A stretch of DNA of 64,000 nt from assembly GCA_013399115.1 (NCBI GenBank), contig VXAA01006448.1, positions 186,001 to 250,000 of the forward strand, in the 5' to 3' direction. Each line of letters begins with the position of its first letter. The stretch's first letter is position 1. This document shows positions 1 to 17,765 of this stretch, in pieces. Origin of the DNA: Anseranas semipalmata. Taxonomy: Eukaryota > Chordata > Aves > Anseriformes > Anseranatidae. The position numbers and the translations under genes are program-made. Under the pieces are notes generated by a model, which ran no database searches, was not told where the DNA came from, and was given only the letters and a program-made list of their open reading frames with translations.

Positions 1-2757
1 TGGAACATGGTTAACCTTTAATGTATGCCGATCACCAGTTCCTTAGAAAGCAATAAAAACCCACCAAATATTACAATGAAAACACCTTTTGGTCCCAAAC
101 CAGCATTCAGTTTCAGGGTTCACCTTGTAAAACAATTCTTACAGTTGGCCAGCACTGCACTTCTGTTTGACCAATAAGCCAGAACACCTCTGAAGGCAGA
201 AATGGCTTAAAAAATATAAGGCCCACATTCCGAGCTTTTCATGGCACCATGCAGCATGGAGACACAAAATAACAATTAAAAATACTTCAGGTCACTTAGT
301 GGTACACATATAATTTCTAGAGTCCTAAAATACTGCTCAAATGGCAGGCAGAAATTGGTAAGAGAAAGAAAATTGATTCAGTAATAAATACTGTATTGAT
401 TAAGCAGGCAAAAATGACTGGTAATGAAGAAAATCACCACACGATGGCTCCACATACAGAAACTTCTAAACAGTTGGGCTTAATGTTCGTACAAAAGGAG
501 TCAGCCAGCTCTGCAGCAACAGGAGTGAAGAACTCAGGTGAACCTCTGGGTCACCTGTCTGGTAAGAATACAGGTCTCTGTCCTCTTTCTCTATCAGTAT
601 ATAAATCTGTGGTTTGGAAAAAACTCTTTAGAGGGTGCCTAAGAGGATACTCAAGAGAATCAAACAGGATACAGAAAAAAAAAAAAAAAAAGTGGTGGAA
701 ACCCAGTTCTTAGAGCCACAAATGGGAGTTGAATAAAACAGCTTTCTCACATTTACTCATCCAAAACCCTCATCACCATAGGTAGAAAGGCTGCAAGCAA
801 TATAGGAGTAACTTAAACAATACAAAGGATTAGTTCTTCAAAGGCATAACGAATTATCATGCAGAAGTGCACTGATGCCATGTACTTAGCTTTAAGCATA
901 TCCTGTAAGATTGTAAAACAGGTTAATCCATGATTAATAGTGAACTGTCTGTTGGGACCTTAGCTGTAAAAGCTCTGAGCTGCAAACAAAAAGAAATTTA
1001 TTGTTAATAAATTATTCCTTAGATTTATTGTACCTTCTTTCTGGATTTCTAACACCAAACAGAACACTTTTGAGACACGTGGTTCTTTGATATGCTCCAG
1101 ATGGCCTCTCCCACTTCTATTCTCGCACCTTCTTCAGTAGAATGGTGTCCAGAGTAAGAGTACATATGGCAGAAAAACACACCTTTCCTGCCAGCCGTTT
1201 ATAGCACTTTTATGCATTTACAAATGCATCGTACCATGATAAAGTACTATCTCCCTAACTTCCTGCGCAACGAAACTTGTGCTGCTAACAACAGAGGTAG
1301 ACTTGCATTTGTCTTGCACAGACAAAATATTGTACTATTTGTACTATTTATATTGTTTCACTGCATTGATCCTCCATTCCCTTCAAAAGAACTTTCAGGA
1401 AAATTAAAAGATACATTTGGTCGTGTATCCTGTCATGGGGTTTTGTTACACGGCATCAGACTATAGGAAAAAGCTAGATGTTTTGTTAGGACTCACCAAA
1501 GGATACCTGTGAAACTGGCAGGTAGAAGACTGGATACTGACTAAGCAAAAAATAAAATCCAGTTTCACCCATCTCAACTAAAACCACATGAATTACCTCA
1601 GTGACTGGCTGAAATGAGGGGCAGGTAAAGTTGAACACCTGCAAAAGAACAGACTGCCCTCTGTATGATGAAAAGTTCCAGGTAAAGATACACGGCATGC
1701 GGATACAGGTGACAACTCCTACTTTCACAGTAAAAGCAGACCACAGCAGAAGTCATATCCACAAAAAGTATACTTCTGGCCCTTAACAATCAAGCTAACT
1801 TGACTAGAAGAAGCAGAGTGATTTTGCTGGTGTGCCACTGGTATACATCAGTGCTGGAGTATACCAGAATACTAGAGACAGCAACAGACTATGGCTACGG
1901 GCCACCCTGCAGCCACTTCTTATTTTAGAAGAAAGTTTAGACTGGAGTGGCAAGAGAATGTTATTTGCCTGAACTATAAGCTGCACAATAAAGCTATCTT
2001 GTTCAACAACAGCCTATAAAATATTCAGTAGGTCTCTCTTTCACTGACCTGATAAAATGTATAGCTCAGGGCCAAGAGGTTCACTCTGACATCTCAGTAT
2101 TTTCCACTGGGAACCTGAGGCAAATTATTAACAAAGATGGTGCTGCCATTACAGCATACGGAAAAACATTAGAAAGACTTCTAAAACAGCATCTCTCTCC
2201 TGAAAAAAAAAAAAAAAAGAAATTGTTATTCATTCTACACTTTGAGGAAAAACAGTAATTACAACAGCAGTTAAAAAGCTTCTCTCTACTATAGGGCTGT
2301 ATCTCTACATGAGATACTTCTGAGTCAAAGAATTCCGTTGAATAGGAAAGGTGAAATAAAAGATACACATTCCACAGAAAAAAAGTCTGAAGTCCATTTA
2401 AGGTGCTGACTTTATTCTCTCTGAAGAGGACAAAAATGACAAAGGCACAAAGGCAACTGTGTTTTAACTGATTTTTTTAATAGGGATGGATACAATATAC
2501 TGTAAGACAATTAATGATTTTCACTGAAATCTCATTACCTTAGTGAATAAATTAACAGCCAGCTGAACAAAAAAAAAAAAAAACACAAGAATTGAGTAAA
2601 GATATTGCAAGTCCCCTGGGGAACCCTTCCACTGCTACAGTTACTGTTTTCACTGATATACACCAGAAAACGTGTTGTTATGACTCTTCTATTTCTCCAA
2701 ATGCCTCCACTGCAGCATCTGCAGTATTCAACGACCAATTCCTTTAACAACTTTCAG
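1..2757. other. Intergenic DNA and probable C7orf25 3' UTR
   Basis: No coding gene is recognisable. The part next to 2757 should be the 3' UTR of the minus-strand C7orf25 orthologue. A minus-strand AATAAA (TTTATT on the plus strand) lies at 2411-2416, about 340 bases past the stop codon. Further candidates lie at 1024-1029 and 997-1002, so a longer UTR is possible. Poly-A tracts occur near 674-690, 2203-2218 and 2569-2583. The short ORFs here look like chance. In human the next gene on this side is GLI3, but nothing resembling a GLI3 exon was seen. Confidence 0.5.
2411..2416 (-). terminator. Candidate poly(A) signal of C7orf25
   Basis: Minus-strand AATAAA, the first canonical hexamer downstream of the C7orf25 stop codon. 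Alternatives lie at 1024-1029 and 997-1002. The choice is inferred from position only. Confidence 0.35.
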
Positions 2758-4020
2758 TCAATTATCAGGTGGGCAGCTCTTTGGTAAAGGTGTGGCAACA
2801 GATTCTTTGCTTTCTGTCAATGCTCTAGGCTGATGGACAAAAACACTGAACTTGACACCTTGGTTAGCTGCTGCCCTCACAAAACCACTATTTGCAGTCA
2901 TGGTGATGGCTTTTAAAGTGTCTCCTGTCCCAAAAATGGTTAGAGAACGGCTGTTGATTTTTGAACTAGCCACTAGTCCTAAGGCACGGTCAGATGGCTG
3001 ATCTGGCACCACATTGATTCTTTTAACAAGCAATGCAGCTCGCTCTTTCTCCCCGGGTCCTCCCAGCGTTTCCAAGATGGACTGAAAGTCTCTGACAGCA
3101 GATTCACATGCAAAGAGCTCTTTCCCCTGCATGAACTCCTCCAGCTGAGGCAGGACTCTCTCCCTCCTTTCTTGAGCCGCTTGCTCTGTTAGCACTTTTT
3201 CTTTGAAGATGAAGTAGCAGCCACCGTAACTCAGAGCAGAGACGTAGGTTATCAAGGTAGTGATGTCCAAGTTAACTCTATTGCACACATTTACTTTGAT
3301 CTGGGTAGGAAAAGCAATGCTGGCCACTAAATTCTCCCGGTCTACTCTGGTCACCTGCAGGAGTTCAAGGCCTTCTTCATCTGATTCACTGGCACTTAGG
3401 TGCTGGTCTTCTGTAGACGGCTCTGCCAGCGAGTTCACAGCAACAATGTCTCCTCGCACTGATATTCCCATCTCCTTGAGTCTCTCTGCCATAGGACTGG
3501 ACACGCTGTTGTAGAAGGCAAATATTATGTGGGGATTGCTGTACTCCACTGGCTGCTGACGGCTTGCCTGCAGGAAGTCCTCTGCCTGCTCAATGACACT
3601 TTTGTCACCATACTGGCCCCTCCCCAGCCAGATGTTATGCAGGGCTTCAGCCTTCCGACCGATGGCCTTCACCCATGTGTGACCTCCATTTGCAACAACA
3701 TCTACCACCAGTGTCTGCTTGTCTCCAAACCTATCCTCATAAGCAAAGACATGGAGAACACTGACAACATCCTCCAGGTTCTCTGCTGACTGGATAATGG
3801 CTTGGAGATGGGTAAGGTTTGTACTCTGCAGATGGGATTCTTTAATGGCCACCTTCCCTGCTTCCACCTTGTGTAAGAAATTTAACTCGGCCTTCAGTTT
3901 GCCACATAGTTTTGCCCCACCTTCTATTCTCCTTTTCTGGGACTTGCAGAGGGCTTCTGCTCTCTTGATCAATTCTTTGGCAACAGCAATTCTTTCACAA
4001 AGCAGCGACTGCACAGACAT
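2758..4020 (-). CDS. C7orf25: UPF0415 protein C7orf25 orthologue
   Basis: A 420-residue protein, close to the roughly 421 residues of human C7orf25, which it resembles along its whole length. The family (UPF0415, with a C-terminal DUF1308 region) has no established function. The N-terminus is helical and basic (about 1-60). A strongly conserved block follows at about 104-140, including [19 protein letters not shown] and [13 protein letters not shown]. An acidic serine/glutamate linker lies near 208-218. The C-terminal domain contains [14 protein letters not shown] (about 254-267) and [22 protein letters not shown] (about 359-380). The reading frame stays open 11 codons further upstream, but only to a non-ATG codon. 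It also runs into a good splice acceptor (TTTCATCTGATAG, exon starting at 4036 or just below). The ATG at 4018-4020 therefore fits both the family start and a single coding exon behind a non-coding first exon. Same strand as PSMA2, as in human. Confidence 0.95.
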   Translation of the reverse strand: MSVQSLLCERIAVAKELIKRAEALCKSQKRRIEGGAKLCGKLKAELNFLHKVEAGKVAIKESHLQSTNLTHLQAIIQSAENLEDVVSVLHVFAYEDRFGDKQTLVVDVVANGGHTWVKAIGRKAEALHNIWLGRGQYGDKSVIEQAEDFLQASRQQPVEYSNPHIIFAFYNSVSSPMAERLKEMGISVRGDIVAVNSLAEPSTEDQHLSASESDEEGLELLQVTRVDRENLVASIAFPTQIKVNVCNRVNLDITTLITYVSALSYGGCYFIFKEKVLTEQAAQERRERVLPQLEEFMQGKELFACESAVRDFQSILETLGGPGEKERAALLVKRINVVPDQPSDRALGLVASSKINSRSLTIFGTGDTLKAITMTANSGFVRAAANQGVKFSVFVHQPRALTESKESVATPLPKSCPPDN

Positions 4021-4036
4021 GTTGGAAACATTATTC

Positions 4037-6958
4037 CTATCAGATGAAAGCAAAAGAGAAGACTGTTACAGCATGGTTAAGAATAAAAACAATGGAGAGG
4101 TCTTTGCAACAGTACACACTGGAACATGCAACAGCTACATGTATTGTGAAGCACAAGCATCGGGAATCTCTGCCAAAGTCCCACCAAAGTATTCAGTTCC
4201 TTGCCTTCACCTCTGCGGATCCAAGCTAAAGCCTCAGAAGATCTCAGTTCTCAGCAAGGGAGAACAGCACTCAAGTCTCCACAGACACCTTGCAAGATTG
4301 TATTTCTTTCCCCTCACATCTGAGCCCTTCACAGAGCCACTCACTTAGAGAGATCTCAGCTCTCAAAGTTCATTTGCAGAAGTTGCCATCCAGAGCAAAA
4401 GTAGAAATCCTATTAATACCATAAACAAATCTTTCCTCTCACTCACAACACAGTTACCATTGTAAGAGCCGCCTACCATGCTTACAGACATACATAAATG
4501 CTAAGTCTGCTTCCCAGCTAGTATTTTTCCATAGTATAGAAGATGCCCATTGTATTTCACAGTTCTGAGTAGCACACCTCTGTCCCTTCCAACTTCCAGC
4601 TTACACTACACAATGCCCTGAATGAGCCACTAACAACCGCCTGGCAAAATTTCAACATTATACAGCATCATGACAAACTATAATTTATAATAGTAAGGCC
4701 AGGAGGATCTGGAAATTTCTATGTTCTCTAGCTCTACCAGACATTTATTGTGTAGTATCAGATAAATTCATTCCTCTCCATCCACACTACTTAGTATGCC
4801 TCTCTGAGGATAATATGATAGGAATTGCTTAATTGAATGACTTGAAAAACGTAGGATTAAATGCCACAGCAAAAAAAAATCCATTTTTTAAAGACACTGT
4901 GAAGAATGAAATTAATCTTCTTTCACTCCCAACTATAAGTATAAACACATGTTTAGGTAAAAATTACAGGAACTGCACTTTGAAGTAAATTGGTATTAAA
5001 AGGCAAGACAAATGTAGCTTCATCAGAAAATGAACAAAAGTATACAGCCTGGCTCCTATAAAAGGCTCTGCCATTACTACTATGGAACCCGGCTTCATTA
5101 TGAAGTGGAAATCACATTTCTATTATGCACAATTCACATACAGTTACTATTAACTCCTACAGGCTCATTCAATACTTAACATCACCAAACTCTTCGCTTT
5201 CTTGTCAACCAAAGGGTCTAACGTCTTCCAACATGACCTAATGACACTCTTCAGGGTCTGAAAACACCAATGAACTCAGTCCTTCCCCCAGAATCCCAAC
5301 CAGACAGGCACAATTTTTAACCACTTCACTGCCTAAAGTAAATCTTTTTCCTCCTACTGCCAGGACAGAACTCTGACTCACCTTTGGCTCTGAGTCACTT
5401 ACGTAAAAATTAAATATAGCTCGTGCCTTCTGTAACTTTTGCTTTGATCAACTCTTGCCCTCCGCAGCCATTCTGTGCAGCCAGAAGTTGTAGGCACTAC
5501 AAGGCACTGCTTTTCCTTTGGTACCTTCCTGAGGCACCTCTCAGGTATTACTGCAAAGCATTCTCTTCCCAGAGTCCCAAAATTGCACCTTCAGGGTTCC
5601 TTAGTAAGAGCAAGAAACCCACAATTCTGTCAGTAATGCTTCCGCACCATTGTGAAGGTACTTCCACCTCCTAACCATCTCCAGTCCTCACCTGCTCATG
5701 CACAGCCAGCTGGCATGATACCACATGTTCTTGCAAAGTGTTTGCTAGCTGTTGCATCTGAAATCCTCATCCAATTATTAAGAAACAGGAAAAGCTTTAA
5801 GACTCTCAAACAGCTACACTGTTGGAGTGAAGGTCTGACCTATCTGAAGTGCCTTCTCCATACTCAGCTTCCATCAGCCATCTCCAAGGGCAGGCAGGGG
5901 TGCTGGGTGCTCCCTATTCGTCCTGTCCTGCACAGGCAGCAACAGGTCACACCCCATGGTATTTTATATTTTATATTTATTACAATAATAGTAGTTCGTT
6001 ATATGTTTACCTTCAGTGTGAAGCCATTGCCACAGGTTTATTTTTAGATGTAAAGGAACAAGTAAAACCCCACAGTAACCAACTCGGGACCTCTCACCAC
6101 AGCAGCTGCAACTTCTACAAGTGTAAGAAGTGCTCAAGATGAAGCTTACTTCAAGTTTTTAAACGAAAACAAACCCACCAATCCAGCTCATCTTTCAGCA
6201 AGACAGCTGGGAGACCACCTATTAACCACAAGGTGCCAGAAAAAGAAACATTCCTGGGAACGAGCAAAAAAACCCGTCACACAACAGCTTGCTGCTAAGG
6301 GCGAGTAATGGGCGTCTCTCTCCGCGGTGGGCGCTGCCTGACGCTGCCCACGGGCCTCACCACGACGCCAGGTCACCGCCGCCACCTCAGCCGCCCCGCC
6401 ACACGCGCAGGCCGCCATTTGAGGGCGCCCCTCAGGGCCACCCGCGCGGGTCCCACCCTACAGCCGCTCCCTTCGCCCGCCTGCCGCCAGCTGCCGCGCA
6501 CAGGCGCCGCTTTCACCCCCTTCCTTCCCCTCTGGGCCCGCGTCTCCCCGCAGCGGGGAGCGGCGCAAACGACCGGCTCCCTCTCCCCGCCCCGGCCCCA
6601 TCCGCCCACCGTCGCCATCACGTGAGAGGGGCGCCGGGGAGGTCGCGGCGCCATCTTGAGTGCGGGCAGGGCGCCCTCAGCTCTCGCCCCCAGCCCCTCT
6701 CGGCGGACGCAGACCCGGGCAGCACCGGCGGCCGGCCCCGGCGGCGCCTCCTTGCCTCGCCCTCAGCGGCCACTCCTTCCCCGGCAGGGCGGGCGGCACA
6801 GCCCAGGTGGCCCCGGGACGCGGGCCCCTGTCACCCTAGTCACCATCGTGGCGCGCCAAGCCCGATCCCGGCTCACAGCCCCCGCCTCGCCTCCCTGGGC
6901 TTTCCCTCTCCCTCTCTGCCGCCGCCGCGGCCCCCAGGCGCCCGCAGCCCGTACTCAC
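4037..6958 (-). other. Presumed 5' UTR intron of C7orf25
   Basis: AT-rich DNA between the coding exon and the CpG island, with no coding signal. The 3' splice site just above the coding exon is clear (pyrimidine tract then TAG on the minus strand). The 5' donor is uncertain. GTGAGT on the minus strand at 6953-6958 and GTGAGG at 6355-6360 are both plausible. Confidence 0.4.
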
Positions 6959-7170
6959 GCCCCGGCGGCAGCAGCCTTCCCCCGGGCGGTGGCAGGAGGC
7001 GTCCCGGGTCGGCGTGGCACGGCACGGCACGGCACGGCTCGGCCCAGCGCGCCTCCCCCAGGGCCGCCGGGCGTGGACAGCCGCGGCACCCGCCTCGTCG
7101 TGCCCCCGGCTCCAGCCCACCCGGCCTGGCTCTGCTCCCCGGCGCACCGGCAGGCGGAGGCGACGTGATC
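6290..7170 (-). promoter_or_regulatory. CpG island, probable C7orf25 promoter and first exon
   Basis: Abrupt GC- and CpG-rich block in AT-rich surroundings. It contains a palindromic E-box TCACGTGA at 6618-6625. Two YY1-like motifs lie in minus orientation: CAAGATGGCGCC ending near 6658, and AAATGGCGGCC near 6411-6421. YY1 motifs of this form often sit just downstream of a start site and point with transcription, which suggests leftward transcription towards C7orf25. A GGCAC repeat (four copies plus GGCTC) lies at 7016-7040. The long overlapping ORFs here are typical of stop-poor GC-rich DNA and are not proposed as genes. Confidence 0.6.
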
Positions 7171-10100
7171 CTCAAATACGGTTCTTTTGTTTGTTTTTGT
7201 TTTTCACGAAAGCTTTTATTTAAGGAGCAAAGGTGCTACATCAGCAGAATATTTTGATTATTTGTTTCCAGAGTTCAGCCTCTGCAGCAACACTTACTCT
7301 AGTACTTGCATCAGCCTCCTGCTCTCTTTACTTAAGGCGAGAGGCAAGTCAGGTTTGCACTTTAATTTCACAGGGGAGGAAGCAACCACGTTTCAGCCCA
7401 TCAAGCTTCGATAACAAAATCATTTGGCACTGCATGTGAGCACTGGTCAAGCATTTGGTGCCCAGTAGTACTCATTACTTGCCCTGAGTTGCTGACTACC
7501 TCAGCAGTACTCCAGACATTTGGAGTAACCTCACCATGGCCTCTAGCTGTTTTCTGTGCTACAGCATGAATGATACTCGCCTTCTCCCCACCTACCACTG
7601 CTCATTAAATTCATTTCTGGTTCCTACAGCGAGCAGCTGTTTCTACTAGTTGATTTCACACGATTCTGCCAAGCAATAGGAAGCCAAAAGCACATTGTAA
7701 AGGGCTTACTTACACCTGTAACTTATATTACATTGGAACCTACTTAAAGTAACAGCCTCATTGAAATGGTCATAGATTTAGGACCATGTTGCTCTTAGGT
7801 CCCAATCCTACTAGTGAAATAAAGCCCAAGGAAACTGAGATAGCACAACACTGCTGTGAACACAATTTCCTCAGAGCAGATCATCTTCCAAGACAAATCC
7901 AAATCAAAGAACATTAATTAAGTGATTGGTGTCTTTTTCTTCACATGACTGCATTTTGAACAAGATAAATGAAAGTCATACTTCATGGTCAGTTTGAGTC
8001 TTGAGCTCGTATTTTGTCATTTTTTACAAATGAATTTTGTCCACTTTATTCCCCCTTGACCTCTCTTTATACAGTAAGATAGGTTTTACAAAATATAAAC
8101 AATATAAACAAAGCTAATATCATAGAAATGCACTTTCTGAAAATAACCACGACCACTGTATAATTTGCTACTCCACTGCACCTCTCACTACTAATTGATT
8201 TTATTATTTGAGAAGTACATCTCCAAATTAAAATTACTATTTCTTAAATTCCAGGTATTTAGGATGGAAAAAGATGTAAATTAGTTTCCTGCATTTTAAA
8301 GGTTCCCTTTAAAGAAAAGATAAAGTTTATTCACTATTCTAGAAATTCAGTCATCTGAGGATGACCAGAATTTTCTTCAATGTAGTACTACTAAGTTTTA
8401 AAAAAACAAACAAACAGACAAACAAATCATGCCACCTTCCCCATCAGAACAGCGTAATATCAGTATCTATACGCCTACCACCAATATATATATGTAACAC
8501 TCCAAATAATGCATGAATTCAAAATGTTACACCTATTCTTTCCAATTACACCAAGTCCCATGAACTTTGATTCCCTCTAAGGCTCGTGTATATCAGAGAA
8601 CTTTAGGACTTAATTCTGAACTGTGTAAAAAGCATTGTTCTCAACTACAAACTTTGTGGCTCATCAGAATGAATACCACTGACAATAAACTGTTAAACCT
8701 ACACTACCCATTTCACATGAAGCAAGGAGAAATGAAATATTACCATAGAAATGATGATTCAGGCTTTGAGATTCAGGCCTCAGAGAGTAAACCTGAGGTA
8801 AGCGCTCTCAGAAAAGTTGACTGATCATAGTTTTGAAGCTTTTTTTAAGCCATAAAGGAGACTACGTACTAATGCACAGTGCTATGATAGCTTAGTGACA
8901 GCATTCTCGTCTTTTTCAAGGCATACTTCTATTTGTTCTCAAGAGAAAAAGGGTGCAGTCATTTGATAATAAACAAATCACACATTATTTTACCAATTCA
9001 AACTGTTTAGATTCCTAAAGGCACTGAGGCAATCAAGTACAAGAGGAAATTCAGAATATCTGACAAGCATACTAACTTAATGCTGCCACCAGTTTACAAT
9101 ATTGGTCCATAAAAGGTGGGAATTAAAACCAGCAACATTTCTGTTTGCCTGTTCTAACGGGGCAGAGGAAGTGGGCAAAAAAACCCCGTCACATCTATAG
9201 CAATTATCAAATATATTAAAGACAGCATTTTCCTTACTCAGAGCACAATAGTTCTGTACAATGCACATTTGGTGACAAAGTTATTAGTATTTAAGATTTG
9301 AGAGGTCTGACTAAGAAGTTTATCGTAACTAAAACAACATTCCTTCCAACTAAAAGCCAGCAGTCTGTGACTGTTTCTAAACGCCAATTCTGAGCTAAGG
9401 TAACCCTGGGCATGCCGTTCCTCCAGACTCCACCAAGAGCCACCTCTCCATATTGTCACATATTCACCGATTTCTTCTTAGAATTGTGACAGTTAAGCTA
9501 CTTGGCTCGGTCCCTCCCAGGGATCGGTACTTGGCCTTGTTAACATATGAATGACTACAATGATTGTTTGCAGTCCAGCCCTCTCAAGGCTGGACAGCTG
9601 GCTTTGCCAACATTGGAAGGATTGCTTTTCCTCCCCCCAGCCCGTTTTTTTTTTTTTTCCTTCCCCTGAAACAGTATGCAGGTTGGGTCTCTGCAATCAC
9701 TTGGCAGAGAACAGGGCAACAGAGGGGGAGATGCTGTTTGCATGTTCTCTCACTATAATCACAGTTCTGCTCACTATAATCACAGCTTCTGTTTAACCTG
9801 TCTTAAATTGTGCTTGCTTTATTACACATTTGGAGTCCCTATATTCTCTGACACAGAAGAGTTACTACATTTTAATCATTAAACCACAGGAAAAGATGGA
9901 AGATACCTGTTCTTCACGTCCCTTCACCACCTATAAAAACGAGTGACATTCTACAGAGAGTTGTTCAATTAAACCAATACCCCCCCCCCCCNNNNNNNNN
10001 NNNNNNNNNNTTTTTGTTTGCTCCATTATCACCATCTTGGGAGTGAGATAGCATGATTGATTTATTTCAAACTGCTTTGGTTTCAGCTACCCTTCACAGG

Positions 10101-11500
10101 GTGTTCTTTGCTCATCAGCTGTTTCTAGTAGAATCAACTAAGCTACTTCAGTTCATGCTAACCATTTTCTGAGGTACCTACCTGCATTTTTTCACATACA
10201 AAACTCCTTTAAATATTTATATAGTACTAAAAATAGACTGAATGCATATAGACATTCAAGTAGCATTCTACTTTTCTGAATTATTCTGGAAGCCTAAATT
10301 AAAAATCTAGGAATATAAAATCTTCAGTTTCAGTTCCTAGCTGCTCATTGTCTCTAAGAAGAATAATCAGAATGTGGATTGGTCTTCAGAGTAAAGAAAA
10401 AAAAAAAACCTTTGGACATAGCTTTTATTTCTAACATTATGAAATCCAACTTCATTTATGGCATGCTCCAGAAATTCTTGTTTGCCTAGTAACATAAAAC
10501 ATCAGAAGACAGACATTGAACAGATCAATTAGCTTATATGTTACTTTCTGCAGACTAACTCATACTTTTTATTTTCTTCATTGGTTATGGCTGGCTAACA
10601 TTTAACCTGTCAGGCTGCTCCCATATGTGACCGGCCTGACATACAAGCGGACCGATCAAGCTATCCCAGTTTCCATTTCATTACCAATAACTTTTCAATG
10701 GCTCCAGACCAGATTTCTGCTTTAAAAAAGTATATATGATTATCCTCTTTTCTTTTATGGTATGTTTTTTGTTTCTACATAACCTTACAGACACTAAACA
10801 TGTAAAAAATGTATCTGTATATACACCCACACACAATAATGTTCAAGCATATAGTTCTGCACCTTTAAAAGCAGCAATGCATAAATTAAGTGTTCTTTCC
10901 ATTGCTGCACCTTTAGAGTTACCTTGCAAGTTGAAAAATACTTCAGCACAATTCAAGGGATAAATTAATTACATATTCTCATTTTGCGTTGTACATCCTA
11001 TTGATGCTTTACGGATGCTAGTAACTGCATTTAGTTTTCAGTCAGTAGCGATTGCTTCCATTATTTCTAATAGAGGATTTCAGGATAGAGGAATTTCAAT
11101 TTCTAGGGTCACGAAAATTACCCAAGTAATAGAAAATGAATTCTTGAGACACAAAGGCCAATGCAATTCTAGAGGCTCAAAAGCAGAGTTGTTCAAGTAG
11201 ATCACAGTTTATAACCCACATGGAAGACTGTTCTGCATCTTTGTAAAAGTACATGACCTTTTACATCAGAGCAACCCATTTTTGGAAGTTACTTAACATT
11301 TAAACAAAATTCCAAAGTGAAAAAATTCTCTCGTCCACTCAGAATTTAACAGTTCTTTAGAAGAAGGTCTAACATCAGTTCACAATGGCTAATATGTGGA
11401 AAATTCTGTTTCCTCAACAATAAAGATACCAAAACCTCAGCTTTATGTCAATAAACAAACAATGATTAAAAAGACACACAGACACCTTCCCCCAAAACAG
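7171..11500. other. Intergenic DNA between C7orf25 and PSMA2
   Basis: AT-rich, with no recognised gene. It holds homopolymer tracts (poly-T at 9645-9658; a poly-C run ending at the N gap 9992-10010) and no identifiable mobile element. The short ORFs are at chance level. Confidence 0.5.
9992..10010. other. Assembly gap (19 N)
   Basis: A run of N directly after a poly-C tract and before a T-rich tract, consistent with failed sequencing through a homopolymer. Confidence 0.95.
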
Positions 11501-11512
11501 TGGCCTTCAAAT

Positions 11513-11518
11513 TTTATT
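11513..11518 (-). terminator. Candidate PSMA2 poly(A) signal
   Basis: AATAAA on the minus strand (TTTATT on plus), about 270 bases downstream of the PSMA2 stop codon at 11787-11789. This fits a short 3' UTR. Chosen by position. Confidence 0.55.
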
Positions 11519-11786
11519 CTTTAGCCTTTTTAAGCTTTCATTGTAACTTTACATTTTGTACAGTATTTTGTGTACAAATATTCCATGTATCAAGGGAAAG
11601 AATACCTGTAATAAGATTCCATGTATTACAACATTAGGACTGTTGCATTTTCACCCATGATATTTAAAAAATCTCTCCAGACAAACCAGGTAGAAATAAG
11701 TATGCAAAAACCGCAAACAAAAACATTTAAGGAGCCAAAATTAAAAAGACCTTCGTGTGAATTCACACAGTCTTGCTTGGTTTCTA

Positions 11787-17373
<5,587 letters not shown>

Positions 17374-17765
17374 TTTCGAACCTGCCCCTCGGCTCCCCTC
17401 GCCAGCTCCCTCTGCGCAAGCGCCGCCTGCCCGATCGCCCCGCCCACGTCCTGCGCGAGGGCACAGCTACCGCGCTGATTGGGTGGAGGGGAAGGGAGCG
17501 TGCCGGGTAGAATCGCCGTGCGCAGGGCCCGCGAAGGGCGCGATTGGCCAGGAGACGCGCTGTGAGGCATGCCGGGGGTTGAAGTCTTCCATCGAGCCTC
17601 TCCCCGCCCCAGCGCCTCAGCCTGCTGGTAGCTGCAAGGAATGCTGGGACTTGAAGTTCTGGTCTCCGTCATTGTTACGCCGTGACGTGCTCGCGGCACT
17701 CGCTTTCCCAGAAGGCTCAGCAAGAGCTGCCCGCGCCCTTCTCCTCTCCTCCTCCCGCGCGGGGT
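17374..17765. promoter_or_regulatory. Bidirectional PSMA2/MRPL32 promoter
   Basis: This 392-base CpG-rich interval separates the start codons of two divergent genes. Visible elements are inverted CCAAT boxes (ATTGG) at 17478-17482 and 17543-17547, and a CRE-like TGACGTG at 17683-17689. An NRF1-like CTGCGCAAGCGC lies near 17411. Three matches resemble the ZNF143/THAP11 motif: GCATGCCGGGGGTTGAAGT at 17567-17585, GAATGCTGGGACTTGAAGT at 17639-17657, and TTTCCCAGAAGGC in the opposite orientation at 17704-17716. There is no TATA box near either gene. The wider CpG island extends on both sides, from about 17.0 to 18.1 kb. Confidence 0.8.

Noticed and set aside
6289..7257. 322-codon plus-strand ORF in the CpG island
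   Set aside because: Proline-, arginine- and alanine-rich translation typical of stop-poor GC-rich promoter DNA, overlapping ORFs in several other frames.
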